Source of the DNA: Zanthoxylum bungeanum
Taxonomy: Eukaryota > Streptophyta > Magnoliopsida > Sapindales > Rutaceae
Assembly (NCBI GenBank): GCA_019454045.1
Contig: SKCR01025350.1
Coordinates: 186,001 to 250,000 of the forward strand
Direction: 5' to 3'
Length of the DNA stretch: 64,000 nucleotides
In this document: in pieces, positions 1-11,659 of the stretch
Position numbering within the stretch: position 1 is the stretch's first letter
Layout: every line of letters begins with the position of its first letter
The notes under the pieces: generated by a model
Seen by the model: only the letters and a program-made list of their open reading frames with translations
The model's database searches: none
Told to the model about the DNA's origin: nothing
Position numbers and translations under genes: made by a program

Positions 1-547
1 GTTTGTAACATACATGGCATCAAAGTGTAGAGGATCTTACATAATATCATTGTTATCTCATAGGCAAAAGATTACATATGCTACTCGACTTGAGGAGATT
101 CCTATTGACGGCGATGTGTACTTCCAACTATTGGGAATCATCTATGAGTCATTCAGTATTCGGTCCAACCAATACTCGCACGTCTATACGAGCTTCCAAG
201 GCTCTTGGTACATCAGGTTAAACCATTGAAACTTCAATTCCAATATACGACATGTGCTAGTCTTCTAGGGTATAGAAATTCAACCTTATTCCAAAACCAA
301 CGACTATGAATATGTACTTTAAGAATAGTTTATAATATTAATACTTATCACAATGTCGGACCACCTAGTGTCTAGTATTAATACAAGACTATTCTAAGGT
401 GGATGTCATTCTTAGAATATTTATACATCAATCTAATCTGCATAATGCCAATACCATTAATGAAATGAAAATGTAGTTATTTTATTAATAAATAATAAAA
501 TATAAAATATATTATTCGGATTGGCGCTCCAAATACCAACTCAAACA
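1..547 (-). mobile_element. Copia-type LTR fragment, U3 end
   Basis: Non-coding. Read on the minus strand it starts TGTTTGAGTTGG at 547, followed by an AT-rich block typical of the first part of Angela/TNT-like copia LTRs. The first 60 bases resemble 57937-57990, inside another minus-strand copia LTR, so both probably belong to one family. The rest of the element lies outside the window. The small open frames here do not look coding. The boundary at 547 rests on the TG/CA rule only; no TSD can be tested. Confidence 0.5.
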
Positions 548-1175
548 CCAGTGATTACCAGTCTACATTTCCATCTATAACTCGATACACATCTGACCGA
601 TGTATATTTTGGAATATAATTCCGGCCAGACATGATAATGCCCGTGATTTCAATAATTGAAGATCTACACACCGGCTGACAGCCCGACGCATAATTGACC
701 GAATATTTATTTGACATATATGACTGGCCGGACATCCATCAGAGCCATGATTTTCGTGATTGATAATCTAAACGCTCACTGACAGTTGTCACAAGTCTAG
801 CCGAATTTAGGATTTTCATGATATATCTGGCCGAATTTTGTAGTCCAAGAAAAGACTGGCCAAACATAGTTGATGTTCGACCTGGATTTGGTTACTCTTT
901 TGAATTCTCTAAAGTTTAGTTCCCTTTTCGGTATTAAACCTTATAACTTTTCCAAACTTTCAAATGATTCCCTCATACGAGACTCATCATCGGGCTATGC
1001 GTAAAGATATAATCTCTACATTTGCCATCACTTTGGTAGGCTTGTACAATGTATGAAAATGAAAAGTATATCAAAGTCATGCATGAATTTATACTTACCT
1101 GGCTTGTCTGGCATCATCAGACTTATCTAATCTTGTAGTAGTTGTTTTTATTGATAGATGGGCCTTTTGGATCTC
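548..1175. other. Unassigned non-coding spacer
   Basis: No coding potential or recognisable RNA is seen. Short degenerate motifs recur (variants of TGGCCGAAT and GACCGA between about 590 and 880), suggesting old repetitive DNA. It leads into the minisatellite that starts at about 1176. Confidence 0.4.
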
Positions 1176-1935
1176 CGATGCTTCGATCGATGGTGAGATA
1201 CTTCAATCCCAACTATTAGATGCTTAAATCCAGACTGTGATAGTTGACGGACCCGTAAGTTCCCCGATGTTTTGATCCGCTATGAGATGCTTCGATCCCG
1301 ACTGTGGTAGTTGATGGACCCTCAGGTCCCCCTGATGCTTCGATCGGTCGTGAGATGCTTTGATCTCAGCTATGATAGTCGATAGACCCTTAGGTCCCAT
1401 GATGATTCAATCGGTCATGAGATACTTCAATCTCGACTACAATATTTGATGGACTCTCAAGTCCCTTGATGCTTCGATCAGTTGTGAGATACTTCGATCT
1501 TGACTGCGATGGTCGATGGACCCTCAGCTCCTTTGATGCTTCTATCAGCTGTGAGATACTTCGATCCCGAATGTGATAGTTGATGGACCATCAGGTCCCC
1601 CGATGCTTGGTTATGAGATACTTTGATCTTGACTTTGAATTGATAGATCCTTGAGTCCCCTGATACCTCGATCGATTTTGAGATATCTCGATCCTTGACT
1701 TTGACTTGATGGACACTGGAGTCCCCCCAATGCCTTGATTGATTGTGAGATGCCTTGATCCCTAATTTTGAGTTGATAGACCATCGGGTCCCCTGATACC
1801 TCGATTGGTTGTGAGATGTCTCGATTCTTGACTTTGAGTTGATGGACCCTCAGGTCCCCCGATGTCTCGATCGGTTGTGAGATTTCTCGATCCCTGACTT
1901 TGAGTTGATGGACCCTCAGGTCTCTCAATGCTTGC
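1176..1935. repeat. 66-bp minisatellite, about 11 copies
   Basis: About eleven head-to-tail units of roughly 60-68 bp. Each contains GATGCTTCGATCGGT, GTGAGAT(A/G)CTTCGATC, then TTGATGGACCCTCAGGTCCCC. The later units change to GATACCTCGAT and share a TTGACTTTGAGTTGATGG block, so the array has two sub-families in order. The 105-residue frame at 1611-1928 on the minus strand is simply the repeat translated and is not called as a gene. Confidence 0.9.
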
Positions 1936-2150
1936 GCCTTATTCCCGGAGTCGTTTGTTGTTCGTCCTTATTCCCAAGTCTCTACTCCATTCCCAGAGCT
2001 TTCTGATGTCTGTCCTCATTCCCGAGACTTTACTCTCTTCCCGAAGTTATCTGTGACGGTACGAGCTCAATCTACACTATATTTCTAGAGTCGTCTGCTG
2101 CTTCATCATCACTCTCGAGGCTCTACTTCATTCTCGGAGATGCCTATAAT
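1936..2150. repeat. Degenerate ATTCCCGGAG repeat
   Basis: About four to five imperfect units of some 45-55 bp, each containing ATTCCC(G/A)(G/A)AG followed by a TCTACTC or TCGTCTG block. It follows directly on the 66-bp array. Confidence 0.55.
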
Positions 2151-2162
2151 GCTTCTGATATT

Positions 2163-2280
2163 CCCTTTTAAGCGGGTTTCGCCCATAATATTCTCTTTTA
2201 TGTGGGCTTCGCCCCCGATTTTCTCTTTTTTATGGGTTTCGCCCCCAGTTTTTTCTTTTAGGTGGGCTTCGCCCTCAATT
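2163..2280. repeat. GGGCTTCGCCC hairpin tandem repeat
   Basis: Four units of about 30-34 bp. Each has a GGG(C/T)TTCGCCC core, which is an inverted repeat with a three-base loop, followed by a TTTTCTCTTTT pyrimidine spacer. Confidence 0.75.
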
Positions 2281-2732
2281 TTCTGATTTTGGATGCTCTG
2301 TATCTTGAGGCCTTCGCAGTATATCTTACTTCTCTGGAGTTCTTCTTCCTTTTCTGCTTTTATATCAATTTCCTAAAAAATAAATGTTATTTATATGTAT
2401 GCATGTGTGCAAATGATCTTTGGTCGTACACCCGTTCTTTGGTTCGAGAAAGTGTAGGAATCCTGATCATTTTTACCTAGACCGTCCTTCGGTGTTCCTA
2501 AGTCATCAACCTTTCTTTCGAAATTATTTTTTTTCTTTTTTTTTATCTTGCTATAACTCTTCACATGTTCTCAAAAAGCTTTCTTCTTAAAATCTCATCC
2601 TTTTCTAAAGTGTGAATGTTGTCTTAATTCAAAATTCAATTCTAACAAAGTTTTCACCTTTCGATTGTTTCTCCATGTGTGTGTGAGAGATCATTTTATA
2701 AAGAACCGCATGCAATCCCAGATTGGTTTAAC

Positions 2733-2736
<4 letters not shown>

Positions 2737-2799
<63 letters not shown>
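2737..2799. repeat. (TA)n microsatellite
   Basis: About 31 TA dinucleotides with a single TG interruption near 2788. Confidence 0.95.
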
Positions 2800-5160
2800 T
2801 ATTTTTCGGATTATCTGTGATATTGTTCAAAAATTAATCAGATAGTATAATATATTTTCTTTGCTAAAATATGGTTCTTATGTAATAGATTTATTAATTT
2901 AATTTTATAATTTAATAGTATTTTTTTAATTATAATAGGATAGTATAATATGTTTTTTTTTTATTATAATACAATTCTTATAAAATTATATTATGTATTT
3001 TTATTATATTAGGTTTTTTTTTAATACAAAATTAATTATAAAGATATTTTTTATTTTATAATTTAATAATAAAAAATTAATTGTAGAGAATAAGTGTCAC
3101 ATATGTTTTTTTTTATTTTAATGAGAGATTATAATATGTTTTCTTATTACAATAGGTTTATTTATTTTAATTTTATAATTTAATAATAATAAATTAAAAT
3201 ATTAATTAATTAAATTTATAGGTTTCCTAGTTTAATAGTAGGTTATGTTTTATATCGTAATAGGTTTCATATGTTAATAATTTATTATTTTAATTTTATA
3301 TTTTAATAATAAAAAATAATTATAGTGATATTTTTTTTTATAATTTAATAATAAAAATTATTGTAAAGATTTGGTTAATTGTAGATAATTTAATAGTGTT
3401 TTTTTAAAAAAAAAAATCAAAAAGATAATCTATTATGTTTTCATGTTATAATACAATTCTTATAAAATTATAATATGTATTTTTATTGTAATATGATTTT
3501 TATTTAATACATTTATTAATTTAATTTTATAACTATAATATAAAGCCGCCACGTGGCGCGATGAGTAGGCTTAAAAATGTTATATATATATATATATAAT
3601 ATTTAACCTAAGAGTGGCACCCCGTCGGGCTTTTTAAAAAAAAAAGAACTTTTAATTTTTTTGGAAAAAACTATTTTTTTGAACTTTTTAATACTTAAAA
3701 ATGAAAAAAATTAAGAATTTCAATTTGTTAGAATTAAAAAATAATTTATATAATTAAAAAATATATTTTTTATTAACAAAAATAATACATGAGCCAGACT
3801 CAGGGTTTTTTTTTTTAACTAAACCTGGATCTTAAAAAATTTGCTTCAGGTTGGACTTAAATCCGTCGGACTAGACCACACTCGGAATTTCTAACACTCC
3901 TAATTTGACAATATTAGTATTGAGATCACAGATTTCACTAGTTAGGGAAAATAAAGATCTCCATAAAATATTCAATTGGACGGTTGCCTATTTTGTTGAT
4001 TAAATGATTAATTATGTGAGAAGTCCAACCCAATTAAAGTAAAGGCATGCATATGCATGAAAGAGAAACGAGTCACACAATTATTGAAATTTAAATTAGA
4101 ATATATTCCATAATTAAATAGGAAAAATGGAGATGAAGAAGATGTTTATACACAACAATTTGTAGGACAATCCATGTATCAAAGAGAAGCCAATAACTGC
4201 CAAAGGTTAATTGAAATTCACAAATGATTTTGGTAGAATCGATACAGGTAGTTGTTAGGGTCTTAAAATTTAATTTAAAATTAGGATCTTAAATCAAATA
4301 GAATTTTAATTTTTAAATATATAATATGATTTTTTTTTAATTTTTTATCAATAAAGATTTATTTTAAAAACCCGCATAAAATCTATAAAATTTAGGATAA
4401 TTCACAGACTCCTGAAATTATCACACAAATACTTGAATTTATTATATATGAATTTTATCTTTATCCTTGTTTAATCATGTGATTAATCACGTGAACTATC
4501 ATGAAAATACACACACACTTGCCTAATCTCGTATACTTTTCAACTCTAAATCTGTGTAATACAAGTGAAAGTTCTTTATCATTGCTGAGGTGGCAAATGA
4601 CTCAAATCTACTATTGGTCTACAAACAAGTAATGTACATTAAATTCCAAGTTGCTGTACAATTAATTAATACATTGCAATATTTATTACAATTTGGTCAT
4701 CTAGTTGGCAAATTTGCAATAATGATTCATTAATTTTTGTCTTTTTAGATTCTGTGTTTTTTTTTTAAAAATAATTTTTTTTCCGAATTAACTTCAATTT
4801 ATTGTGTTTTTCATCATAGTAAATATTTTCTAATTTTATAGATCATACAAAATTATCATATCAACAAAATCCAATCAATAAAACCATCATAAATTACAAA
4901 AATCATACGGGGTTAGTTTGATCTTTCTCTTGAAAAAAAAAAAAAAAAGAGAAAATAAGTTGGTTGTTGTGTAACTAGGAATATACTTCTTAAAAACATA
5001 AATTAGTTTTGATTTTGACAAAAGACAGTGGACTTCTCTTTTTCTTAACATAACCCAATCTTATTGAAGAGTCAGTGCTGGACTGGCCGAAAATCAAAGT
5101 TTATCGGAAGATTTATCTAAAATTATTGTGTGATTAGCTTTTTATTATTACATCGAAAAA
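2800..5160. other. AT-rich non-coding spacer
   Basis: Very AT-rich intergenic DNA with long T and A runs and many TAATAATAAA motifs. No open frame is convincing. The only GC-rich island is the palindrome at 3547-3558. A poly-A tract lies at about 4933-4948. The right edge is the insertion site of the Tat-like element. Confidence 0.6.
3547..3558. other. 12-bp palindrome with G-box core
   Basis: CGCCACGTGGCG is a perfect 12-bp palindrome with a CACGTG core, isolated in AT-rich DNA. A plant bZIP/bHLH protein could bind such a site, but no gene is seen next to it. Confidence 0.4.
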
Positions 5161-5165
5161 AATAT
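5161..5165. other. Target-site duplication, left copy (AATAT)
   Basis: AATAT immediately precedes the left LTR of the 5166-20772 element and is repeated exactly at 20773-20777. Confidence 0.9.
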
Positions 5166-6107
5166 TGTTGACGGACGATTTTCATCTCAGGGGTAGTTTC
5201 GAGATAACACACCCGAGACAACCTTCCCTAAACCTTGAATTTGTTTGGTTATGGGGAGACCAAAGGCAAATTTAGTAAAAGGTGAGAAAAACGCACAAGT
5301 TGACAAGAGAGTTTTAACGTAGTTCGGCGGAGCGAATCCTGCCTACGTCCACGGGCACAAAATGGTGGGGGTTGTTTTATTGCCTGAACTAACTCGGCCA
5401 ACCTATTCTGAATGAGGTCCGAATGAGGCCGAGCAGTTTAAAGAGTTTTACAATTGGTGTTCTCTCTCTTTTTATTACAAGATTTGTTATCCCCCTAACA
5501 AAAGAATCTAACTTCCCTTTATATACTCGGGAATTACAACATTGTTCTTCCAGCTTTACGACGTTTCTCGCAATTCCCGGCTGGCTGACGGGCTCTCTGC
5601 CCCAAGACTGTCTTCGCCGAAAGTAAACCTGCCGTCTGACGGCCTGTCACATCAACCTATTTTCTCCTCTGCCACATGCAACAATAATGGTGCCAGATTG
5701 TAAAGTGACCTCAAACAATGTCACATGCTAAAGGGAAAAGTCCACAATATCCTTGATCACACGTCGGATCTTCGAGAGATCAGCCAACTGATCTGCCAAA
5801 CTACCTACACTACTCTCGTCCTGACCCTGAATGTCTGACTCATCTACCGTGGTACCGAAAGTAAAGCAGAACTGAGCTGAGCTATCGGGCTGCTGTGGTC
5901 GGTCTCTACTCTAATGTGGTCGGTCTCTGAATCTATACCACATTGTATCCTCTGGCCGACCAGTTCTGAGAAGGAGGTGTTTGGACCCTCTGACTGTCTG
6001 AGAACTGCTTAACATATCTGAACATCTGATCCCCCAAGAAACTGAAAATTCCCTCTCTGCCCTTGCAGAACTGTTCAAAGTACTTGTCCTTAAAAACACC
6101 ATCAACA
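5166..6107 (-). repeat. 3' LTR of the Tat-like element
   Basis: 942 bp, TG...CA, closely similar to 19833-20772. A minus-strand TATATAAAGG box lies at 5516-5525. It is the 3' LTR because the element reads right to left. Confidence 0.9.
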
Positions 6108-6125
6108 TCTGTCTTTTAGTTCTCG
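6108..6125 (-). other. Probable polypurine tract
   Basis: On the minus strand this is CGAGAACTAAAAGACAGA, purine-rich and directly abutting the 3' LTR, where second-strand synthesis would prime. Confidence 0.55.
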
Positions 6126-6603
6126 GTTCCAACGAGTGTATGAGTTGGTGCCGGGAACTACAAAAATATGAAGTGTGCTGATCAGTCAACTGGTGGTCAG
6201 ATTCATAAACAAAACAGAAAACTTCTTCGGTCCTCGACCAGACCATCCTCGGTCATCTTCATATGTTTGGTCACTGTAAACTCTGATGCCCTTTCAACTG
6301 ACTCCTCAACTTGAAGCAAATTTCTCTTCTATTTTTCTGGTAGCCGTCTTCGAGAACCGCAAGCCATCACATCCCCTTAAATGCCCGTAAAATCACCTTT
6401 AGGGTTTGGTATGAGCCTGACACTTGTCGAACATCCGTGCTCTTCCTACCAAAAGACCAATTCGATCGACCGTTCATTGGGAAACCGAAAGATTTTCAAT
6501 CTCAGCCGTTTATCTCACTCTGAGTAGATGGAGCCTGAAGGTGACACGTGCCGCAAATCCAAAGCCTCTCTCTGATCCAACGACCAAGAATACCCCGAAC
6601 TGA

Positions 6604-6610
6604 CTATAAG
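6604..6610 (+). promoter_or_regulatory. Possible TATA box of the antisense aORF
   Basis: CTATAAG on the plus strand is followed by a transcribed-looking leader, a good donor (CAA|GTAAGT, GT at 6744) and an acceptor CAG at 7111-7113 two bases before an ATG at 7116. This suggests a separately promoted unit with a 5'-UTR intron running against the element. Inferred from motifs only. Confidence 0.35.
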
Positions 6611-7115
6611 AGTGCAGAACAACAATTCTTTCTTTTTTTTTTTACGAAAATCAGAATCTTCAGGGTGCAAGAGCTTATTCGTTCTTGAGATCAACAACCT
6701 TCCAACCGACCAGACCAACTGCCAATCCTTTTTCCTAAATCAAGTAAGTCCATGCCCGACCCTTCTCTATTTTAGTTTCTGCAAACTATCTTGAACGTTT
6801 CTGGTTTGTGAATGCTTGCTTGCTTGTTGATTTTTTACTTGTTGTTGCTTGTTCTCTTTTTCTTCTATCATTCTTATCTTCTCATTCTGTGTCGCGAAGC
6901 ATGTTTCGGGTTTAGTGTTGAATGTATGCGCGCAGGTTTTCTGGTGTTTGGTGTTTGGTTGGATGTTCTTAGGGAGAGACTTGCTGTTTGTGGCTATTGC
7001 TAGGGCATTTAGAGACTATATATTTAGGTTCTCAGTAGGTAGAGTTGTTTTTTCGAGCCCGCTGTGCCCCAATCTAACTGTCCACTGACCTGGTCATCCC
7101 ATTGGATTATCAGAA

Positions 7116-7848
7116 ATGTCTGACGCCAACTCTTCCTCGGCCTAACCTGCGAAACCTCAACCTCCACCTCAAACTGAAGAATCCTCCTCCAGCTCGGGAG
7201 AGCCCAACCTAGAGGAGTTGGATACCACCCCTACCACCTCTGAAATAGAAAAAGATACATACCACCATAGAATTCCTCGGAAGGACCCTGAACCAGAAGA
7301 ACTGGGCAGTTCAAGCTTGGACATGAATCGGCCCTCCACCATCACTGAAGATGCTCTGGCTGTGCTTCGACAACAATATAAGGTTCCCATAGACATAGCC
7401 CTGGAGGTCCCTGGCTCAAGTGATCGTGTCAGTCAACCCGATGAGGGCTCGGTTGCCCTTATTCCCTCATTTTTTAAATGCGGTATTCGGCTACCCATTC
7501 AACCATACTTCGCGGGGATGCTGGCCATGATGGAGATAGCTCCCTGCCAACTGAACTTGAATAGCTGGAGAATATTGGCCGGCTTACACGTGATCTGGCA
7601 CGAAGCAGGCCTCAGAAAGCCGACCTTTGAGGAATTGAAGAGACTTTTCAAGCTGAAGGCCAAACCAAAAACATACCACGGTTGGTATTACCTCTCATCA
7701 TATGCCGACGCCTTCACCCTCATCAAAGACCTCCCCTAAATCAACAAAATTTTTAAATATCCCTGGTTCTGGGCTACAGGTGACTGGGGACGGACCTAGT
7801 CAACGTCCCCGGAGATCACAGAAGTCCCCGATATCTTCAGAGAGGGAG
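7116..7848 (+). pseudogene. aORF exon 1, putative gypsy-type transposon domain
   Basis: The frame opens with ATG at 7116 and is stopped after nine residues by TAA at 7143-7145. It then stays open to a second stop at 7737-7739, with another TAG near 7799. The N-terminal part is acidic and low in complexity. Residues translated from about 7450 to 7736 (IPSFFKCGIRLPIQPYFAGM through WRILAGLHVIWHEAG to YHGWYYLSSYADAF) match from memory the plant family 'putative gypsy type transposon' (Pfam PF04195). In that family FF..G.RLP, W.ILA and the GWYY motif are conserved. Its role is unknown. The protein is carried, often antisense, by Tat-like elements. An intron donor lies at 7849. The stops make this a decayed copy. 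Confidence 0.7.
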
Positions 7849-7920
7849 GTTATGACTTGATTTATTAGTTTATTTTTCTCATCTTTCATGTCAAAATGCT
7901 AACTCTATAACCCTTCTCAG

Positions 7921-8078
7921 CCTGCTGGAGGGATCCTCTCAAGGTTGCCCACGCAGTCCGTTCTAGGATCAAGGTGGCCCAGAGCTACGCCGGCCACTGG
8001 AAGAGGGTAGTCAATGGCTCTGCTTCTTGGAGTCAGGGCTCATTCGGAGTGCACCTCCACAGGCCCTGGGACGGCTAG
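7921..8078 (+). pseudogene. aORF exon 2
   Basis: Follows an acceptor (CTTCTCAG, AG at 7919-7920). In the frame that continues from exon 1 it reads as basic, aromatic-rich protein (KVAHAVRSRIKVAQSYAGHW) up to a TAG at 8076-8078, immediately before a GTAGAT donor. Joining to exon 3 at 8190 leaves the frame one base out, so either the exact splice site differs or one base has been lost or gained. Only the intron pattern and frame support this exon. Confidence 0.5.
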
Positions 8079-8189
8079 GTAGATTCTTACTAACCTTCTA
8101 ATTGTTCACCATGTATGCTTATTCTAAAAAATTGATTGAAGTGATCTGAATATCGGACTGACCATATCTCTTGCCTTGTTATTTTGCAG

Positions 8190-8710
8190 GAATGTCGAGG
8201 CAGCCAAAATATCTTGACCAGCTGGTCGGTGCAGCAAAGGAGACCGGTCCAATTGAAGCTGGGTCTTCTCAGAAACGGCCAACAATTGCCGAGGTCAAAA
8301 GGAAAACCAAAGAGTTGGTCCGACCTACTGCTCAAGTCTCAATCTCCCCCTCCAGAGTGCTCCCGGCAACCACAACCCGACCTTCTAGTCCTCCAAGGCC
8401 TGCTAGCAAACGAAGACGTATGATCGGGGCGGGAGATATCGAGCCGGTAGAAGAGGAAGAAGAACAGCCTCCGGCCAGGAGGCAAGCTGCTCGGAGAAAG
8501 AGGAGAACTGCAGAGGCCTCCTCTAGAAAGGGAAAAAATACCGTGATGCTCGGGGCGAATGACCTTAGTGAAAAAATTTGAGAGGCCACTTCCCACCTTG
8601 TGCCGGCAATCAATCAGCTAGGTGAAGCGGTGCCTCTGGAGAAGATCTCGAAATATGAGGATCTTTCCCCCGAGGAACTGATTGCCCGCTTTTCCCTTCG
8701 AATGGCCGAG
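8190..8710 (+). pseudogene. aORF exon 3, basic/acidic linker
   Basis: Begins after an acceptor (TTTTGCAG, AG at 8188-8189) and ends before a donor at 8711. The frame gives MSRQPKYLDQLVGAAKE, a proline- and serine-rich stretch, a KRRR cluster, an acidic run of glutamates and an RRKRR-like basic cluster that could be a nuclear localisation signal. It is broken by TGA at 8579-8581, after which the same frame continues to 8710 with sensible protein. The next intron (8711-8780) is phase 0 and joins cleanly to exon 4. Confidence 0.6.
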
Positions 8711-8780
8711 GTAGACTTTCGTCTTAGCTTCCGTCCCATATTTTTACTTGCCTTCTGACTCATATTTTTTATTTTTGCAG

Positions 8781-9224
8781 GATAACTATGTGATAGCTCG
8801 GAACAGGGACCTGCTTATGAGTCTTCTGTCTGAAGGGGGCCAGGTACAAAGGCTTCAAAGCCAAATCACATAGAAGGAGGCTGAGATGGCCAAAAAGGAT
8901 GAAACAATAAGAGCTCTGGAGGAAACCGAGGCTGAGGTCCTAACACTGAATGAGTCCCTCCAAAATTCCCCGGCCCAAGTCAAGAAAAACGCAGAGGATG
9001 CCAAGAAGGAGAATGAGGCTGATCAAGATGAAAACAAACGACTGAGGTGGGAGGTGGCGAACACCGACTCAAAGCTGAAGAAGATGACTGAAGAAAAAGA
9101 TCGAGCTCTGGAGGCGCTTAAGAAAAAGAAAACAGAACTGGAGGATGAGCGGGATGCAATGAGACTTGAGGGGGTCGGTGACTGCGCCAAAATCATTCTG
9201 TTGGTGATGTCTGGCCTAGACATG
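8781..9224 (+). pseudogene. aORF exon 4, coiled coil, left part
   Basis: Starts after acceptor TTTTTGCAG. The frame is open apart from TAG at 8871-8873. The product is rich in Lys, Glu, Leu and Ala with heptad-like spacing (about residues from 8850 to 9160), so a long coiled coil is likely. At 9220-9224 the coding sequence is cut by insertion of the 9225-16819 element. The same frame resumes at 16825 when that element and one TSD copy are removed. Confidence 0.65.
9220..9224. other. Target-site duplication, left copy (ACATG)
   Basis: ACATG precedes the nested element and recurs at 16820-16824. Removing the element and one copy restores the aORF frame. Confidence 0.85.
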
Positions 9225-10080
9225 TGACCGGCGTAAACACACACGTATAAAGCAAGTGCACGTATCGTTCAAGTAGTATAAAAATATCGATCCCACGAGG
9301 ACTTAATTCATATTGTTGTTACTAATTATTGAATCTATTTATTTACAAGTATCTAATTAAGGGGGGGAAGAGAATGATTGCTTTTGGTTGGTTGAATGTG
9401 GTTTTTCTAAATAAAATAAAAACAGACTCAAAAGAAAATACTAAGGAAAATAAAAGAAAAGACTCAAGGATCTAGGGTCGTGACTCCACATAATATTGTT
9501 CTAAAGATGAATTGATTCTATTATATATGTGTAATAAGTCAGTTTGCTAACCTGGAACACGAAAATATGCAAAAGCCTTTGTCGATGGTCAGACGCAAAT
9601 ACCTAGTATAACCCAATTGAAACATATGTCTATGTCAACCCAATTACCTGGATTCATTAAGATCAAGTTCCAATTATGGCTACCCCCGCCCGACAGGTAT
9701 ATGTCTATCCTGTAAGGAAATCTATTAAAGGGTTATATATCCTCAAGGAAGATCGTGGGCTATTGAATCTAAGGCTGAAACCTAAAATCTCTATGTCTAG
9801 TTCATTTTAAGTTTACCACATCAATCTTATTGGTGATCAGACAACAATAAGCATTAAGCTTAAGACTCAATAAACAAACTAAAGAATTACCCAATAAATA
9901 ATTTAAATCAATTATTAAGCCTAGTAATATTGTGTTTCATCACTTCATTAGAATAAAAATAAAATGATGGGGGTTAGAGGATCCACATTTAATATTTCTT
10001 ATCTAGGAATCTCACTTATTATAAAATATAAATTATTTTTTGTTCTGCTTTCTCAGGAATTAATAATGTTAAACATTTAA

Positions 10081-10215
10081 AACCAGCCATATAGACGGTA
10101 ATCCATTTAGTCCAATTACACCAGCCATATAGGCGGTAATTATCTGTCACATAAAGACCAGCCATATAGGCGGTAAAGTAATTTATATTTAGACCGACCA
10201 TATAGACGGTAATAA
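10081..10215 (-). repeat. Four CCATATAGGCGGTAA direct repeats in the LTR
   Basis: Four copies of (A/G)CC(A/G)(A/C)CCATATAG(G/A)CGGTAA spaced 35-45 bp apart. The same four occur at about 15833-15965 and three diverged ones at 28490-28624. They lie downstream of the minus-strand TATA site, so they should be in the transcribed R/U5 part. Confidence 0.8.
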
Positions 10216-10589
10216 AGTCTGACATTAATTAATCCGGTTAAATTATAATTTATAAATTATAATTAAGTGAGATTTACCTAGATAATTATATTAAAGGTTT
10301 CACCTTTTACCCCAGCGGAAATTTAACTACAAAACATAAAGTAAATAAATAAAATGCTGTAATAAAAACTAAAAATAAAAATACATATTTTTAATATTAC
10401 AATAATTTACAAAACTAGATGCTTCTTATGAAATCATGGAAAAAATCCAAAGGAAAGCACACCAAATGAGGTGATGAAAGCCTCAATTTATATGCAAATT
10501 TACGGGCCAGCGTCGCGACACTAAAGGTCTTGGCGTCGCAACGCCGAGACGCATTTTCGGTCTATGCGGTTTGACCACGCGCATTTCAT

Positions 10590-10845
10590 CGGTGCAATCT
10601 GGTGATGACAAGTGTCACGCGGTGAGACGGTGCAATGGGAAGCTGACACATGGCATAAGGTGATTCGGGGATAATTCGGTCCAATCAGAAGATGACATGT
10701 GTCACGCGGAGTGTCGGCACCATAGGTTTGTGACACGTGTCTCGGCGCATGTTAGCAGATCATCTGTGATGATGACACGTGGCACGACGCACGTTAGCAA
10801 GTCAATTTTCTCAGATTTTGACATGTGGACCCGGAGCACGTTAGC
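10590..10845 (-). promoter_or_regulatory. G-box/ABRE-like cluster in U3, decayed copy
   Basis: Six GACACGTG(T/G)-type sites stand 35-50 bp apart. In this LTR only two keep CACGTG; the others read CATGTG, CAAGTG or CACATG. They are upstream of the minus-strand TATA site and thus in U3. See 16320-16565 for the better-preserved copy. Confidence 0.55.
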
Positions 10846-11091
10846 AGGCTTGCGGCGCACTCTAGACGTCGCGACGCAAGAAGCTTGCACGTCGTGACGC
10901 GGCCAAATTACAAAAATGCCCTTTTTCATCCTTTTTCACTGTTTTGGCCCCAAATTGCTTCCAATGCTTCCCAAACTTTATTTATCTACAAAATAACAAT
11001 AAAACACATCAAAACGTTCACAAAACCCGAGAAACTATACAAAATATTAAGTCAAATGAGTGGGAAATTGTGATATAAATACCACTCATCA

Positions 11092-11104
11092 CACCCCCAA
11101 ACCT
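11092..11104 (-). other. Polypurine tract
   Basis: On the minus strand AGGTTTGGGGGTG directly abuts the 3' LTR. This fixes the polarity of the element. Confidence 0.8.
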
Positions 11105-11659
11105 AACATTTTGCTAGTCCTCGAGCAAAACACAAAATAAAATAACATAAAAATAAAATTAACTAAGCCATTTTCATAGGGATCACGGTTGCATTTAGCG
11201 TATGCAACAAGTATTTAAACCCCTATGTGTCCCTAGTGGACGAGTTGTAGTCTCGTGAGGGTTTACAGCAATGATACCCACAAATATTTTACAAAAGTAA
11301 AAAGGTAGTGAAACTAATGAACACAAAAGCAAAAAGACAAGCGAAAAGAGAATAAAGAAGTTAGTGACTAATCAAGTGAAACTTCTACTCCAAGTTACCG
11401 GTTGTTTTATTTCTTTCAAAATTACCGAATAAGTAAATTCTCTGATTATTTTTACCATTCTCCATATACACAACCAACAAAATATTAAACAATTCATTTT
11501 TGCCCACAACAGTCACAAGTGTAGTTGATAAGAGAGTAATATTTTTGTTCTAAAGTTTTATCAGAATTCACACCTTTTTGCAGCAATGGAATAATTTTTC
11601 TGATTTTTCTGATTTTTTCTATGATTTTTGATTTTTTTTATTTATATACAATATATTTC

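Larger units (their letters stand above)
9225..11091 (-). repeat. 3' LTR of the nested element
   Basis: 1867 bp, TGACCGGCG...CACTCATCA on the plus strand. It is closely similar to 14989-16819. It contains a minus-strand TATA-like site at 10480-10494, four CAGCCATATAGGCGGTAA-type repeats and a decayed G-box cluster. Confidence 0.85.

Noticed and set aside
1611..1928. 105-residue minus-strand ORF with repeated RDLRVHQLKV motifs
   Set aside because: It is the translated 66-bp minisatellite. The protein periodicity equals the DNA repeat and no start context or homology supports a gene.
1176..1935. Regular ~66-bp repeats resembling a CRISPR array
   Set aside because: Units are contiguous, with no unique spacers and no cas genes, in a plant genome context.
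7169..8613. Minus-strand ORFs at 7169-7396, 8332-8613 and 8339-8596
   Set aside because: Shadows of the plus-strand aORF exons. They lack conserved motifs and cross inferred introns.
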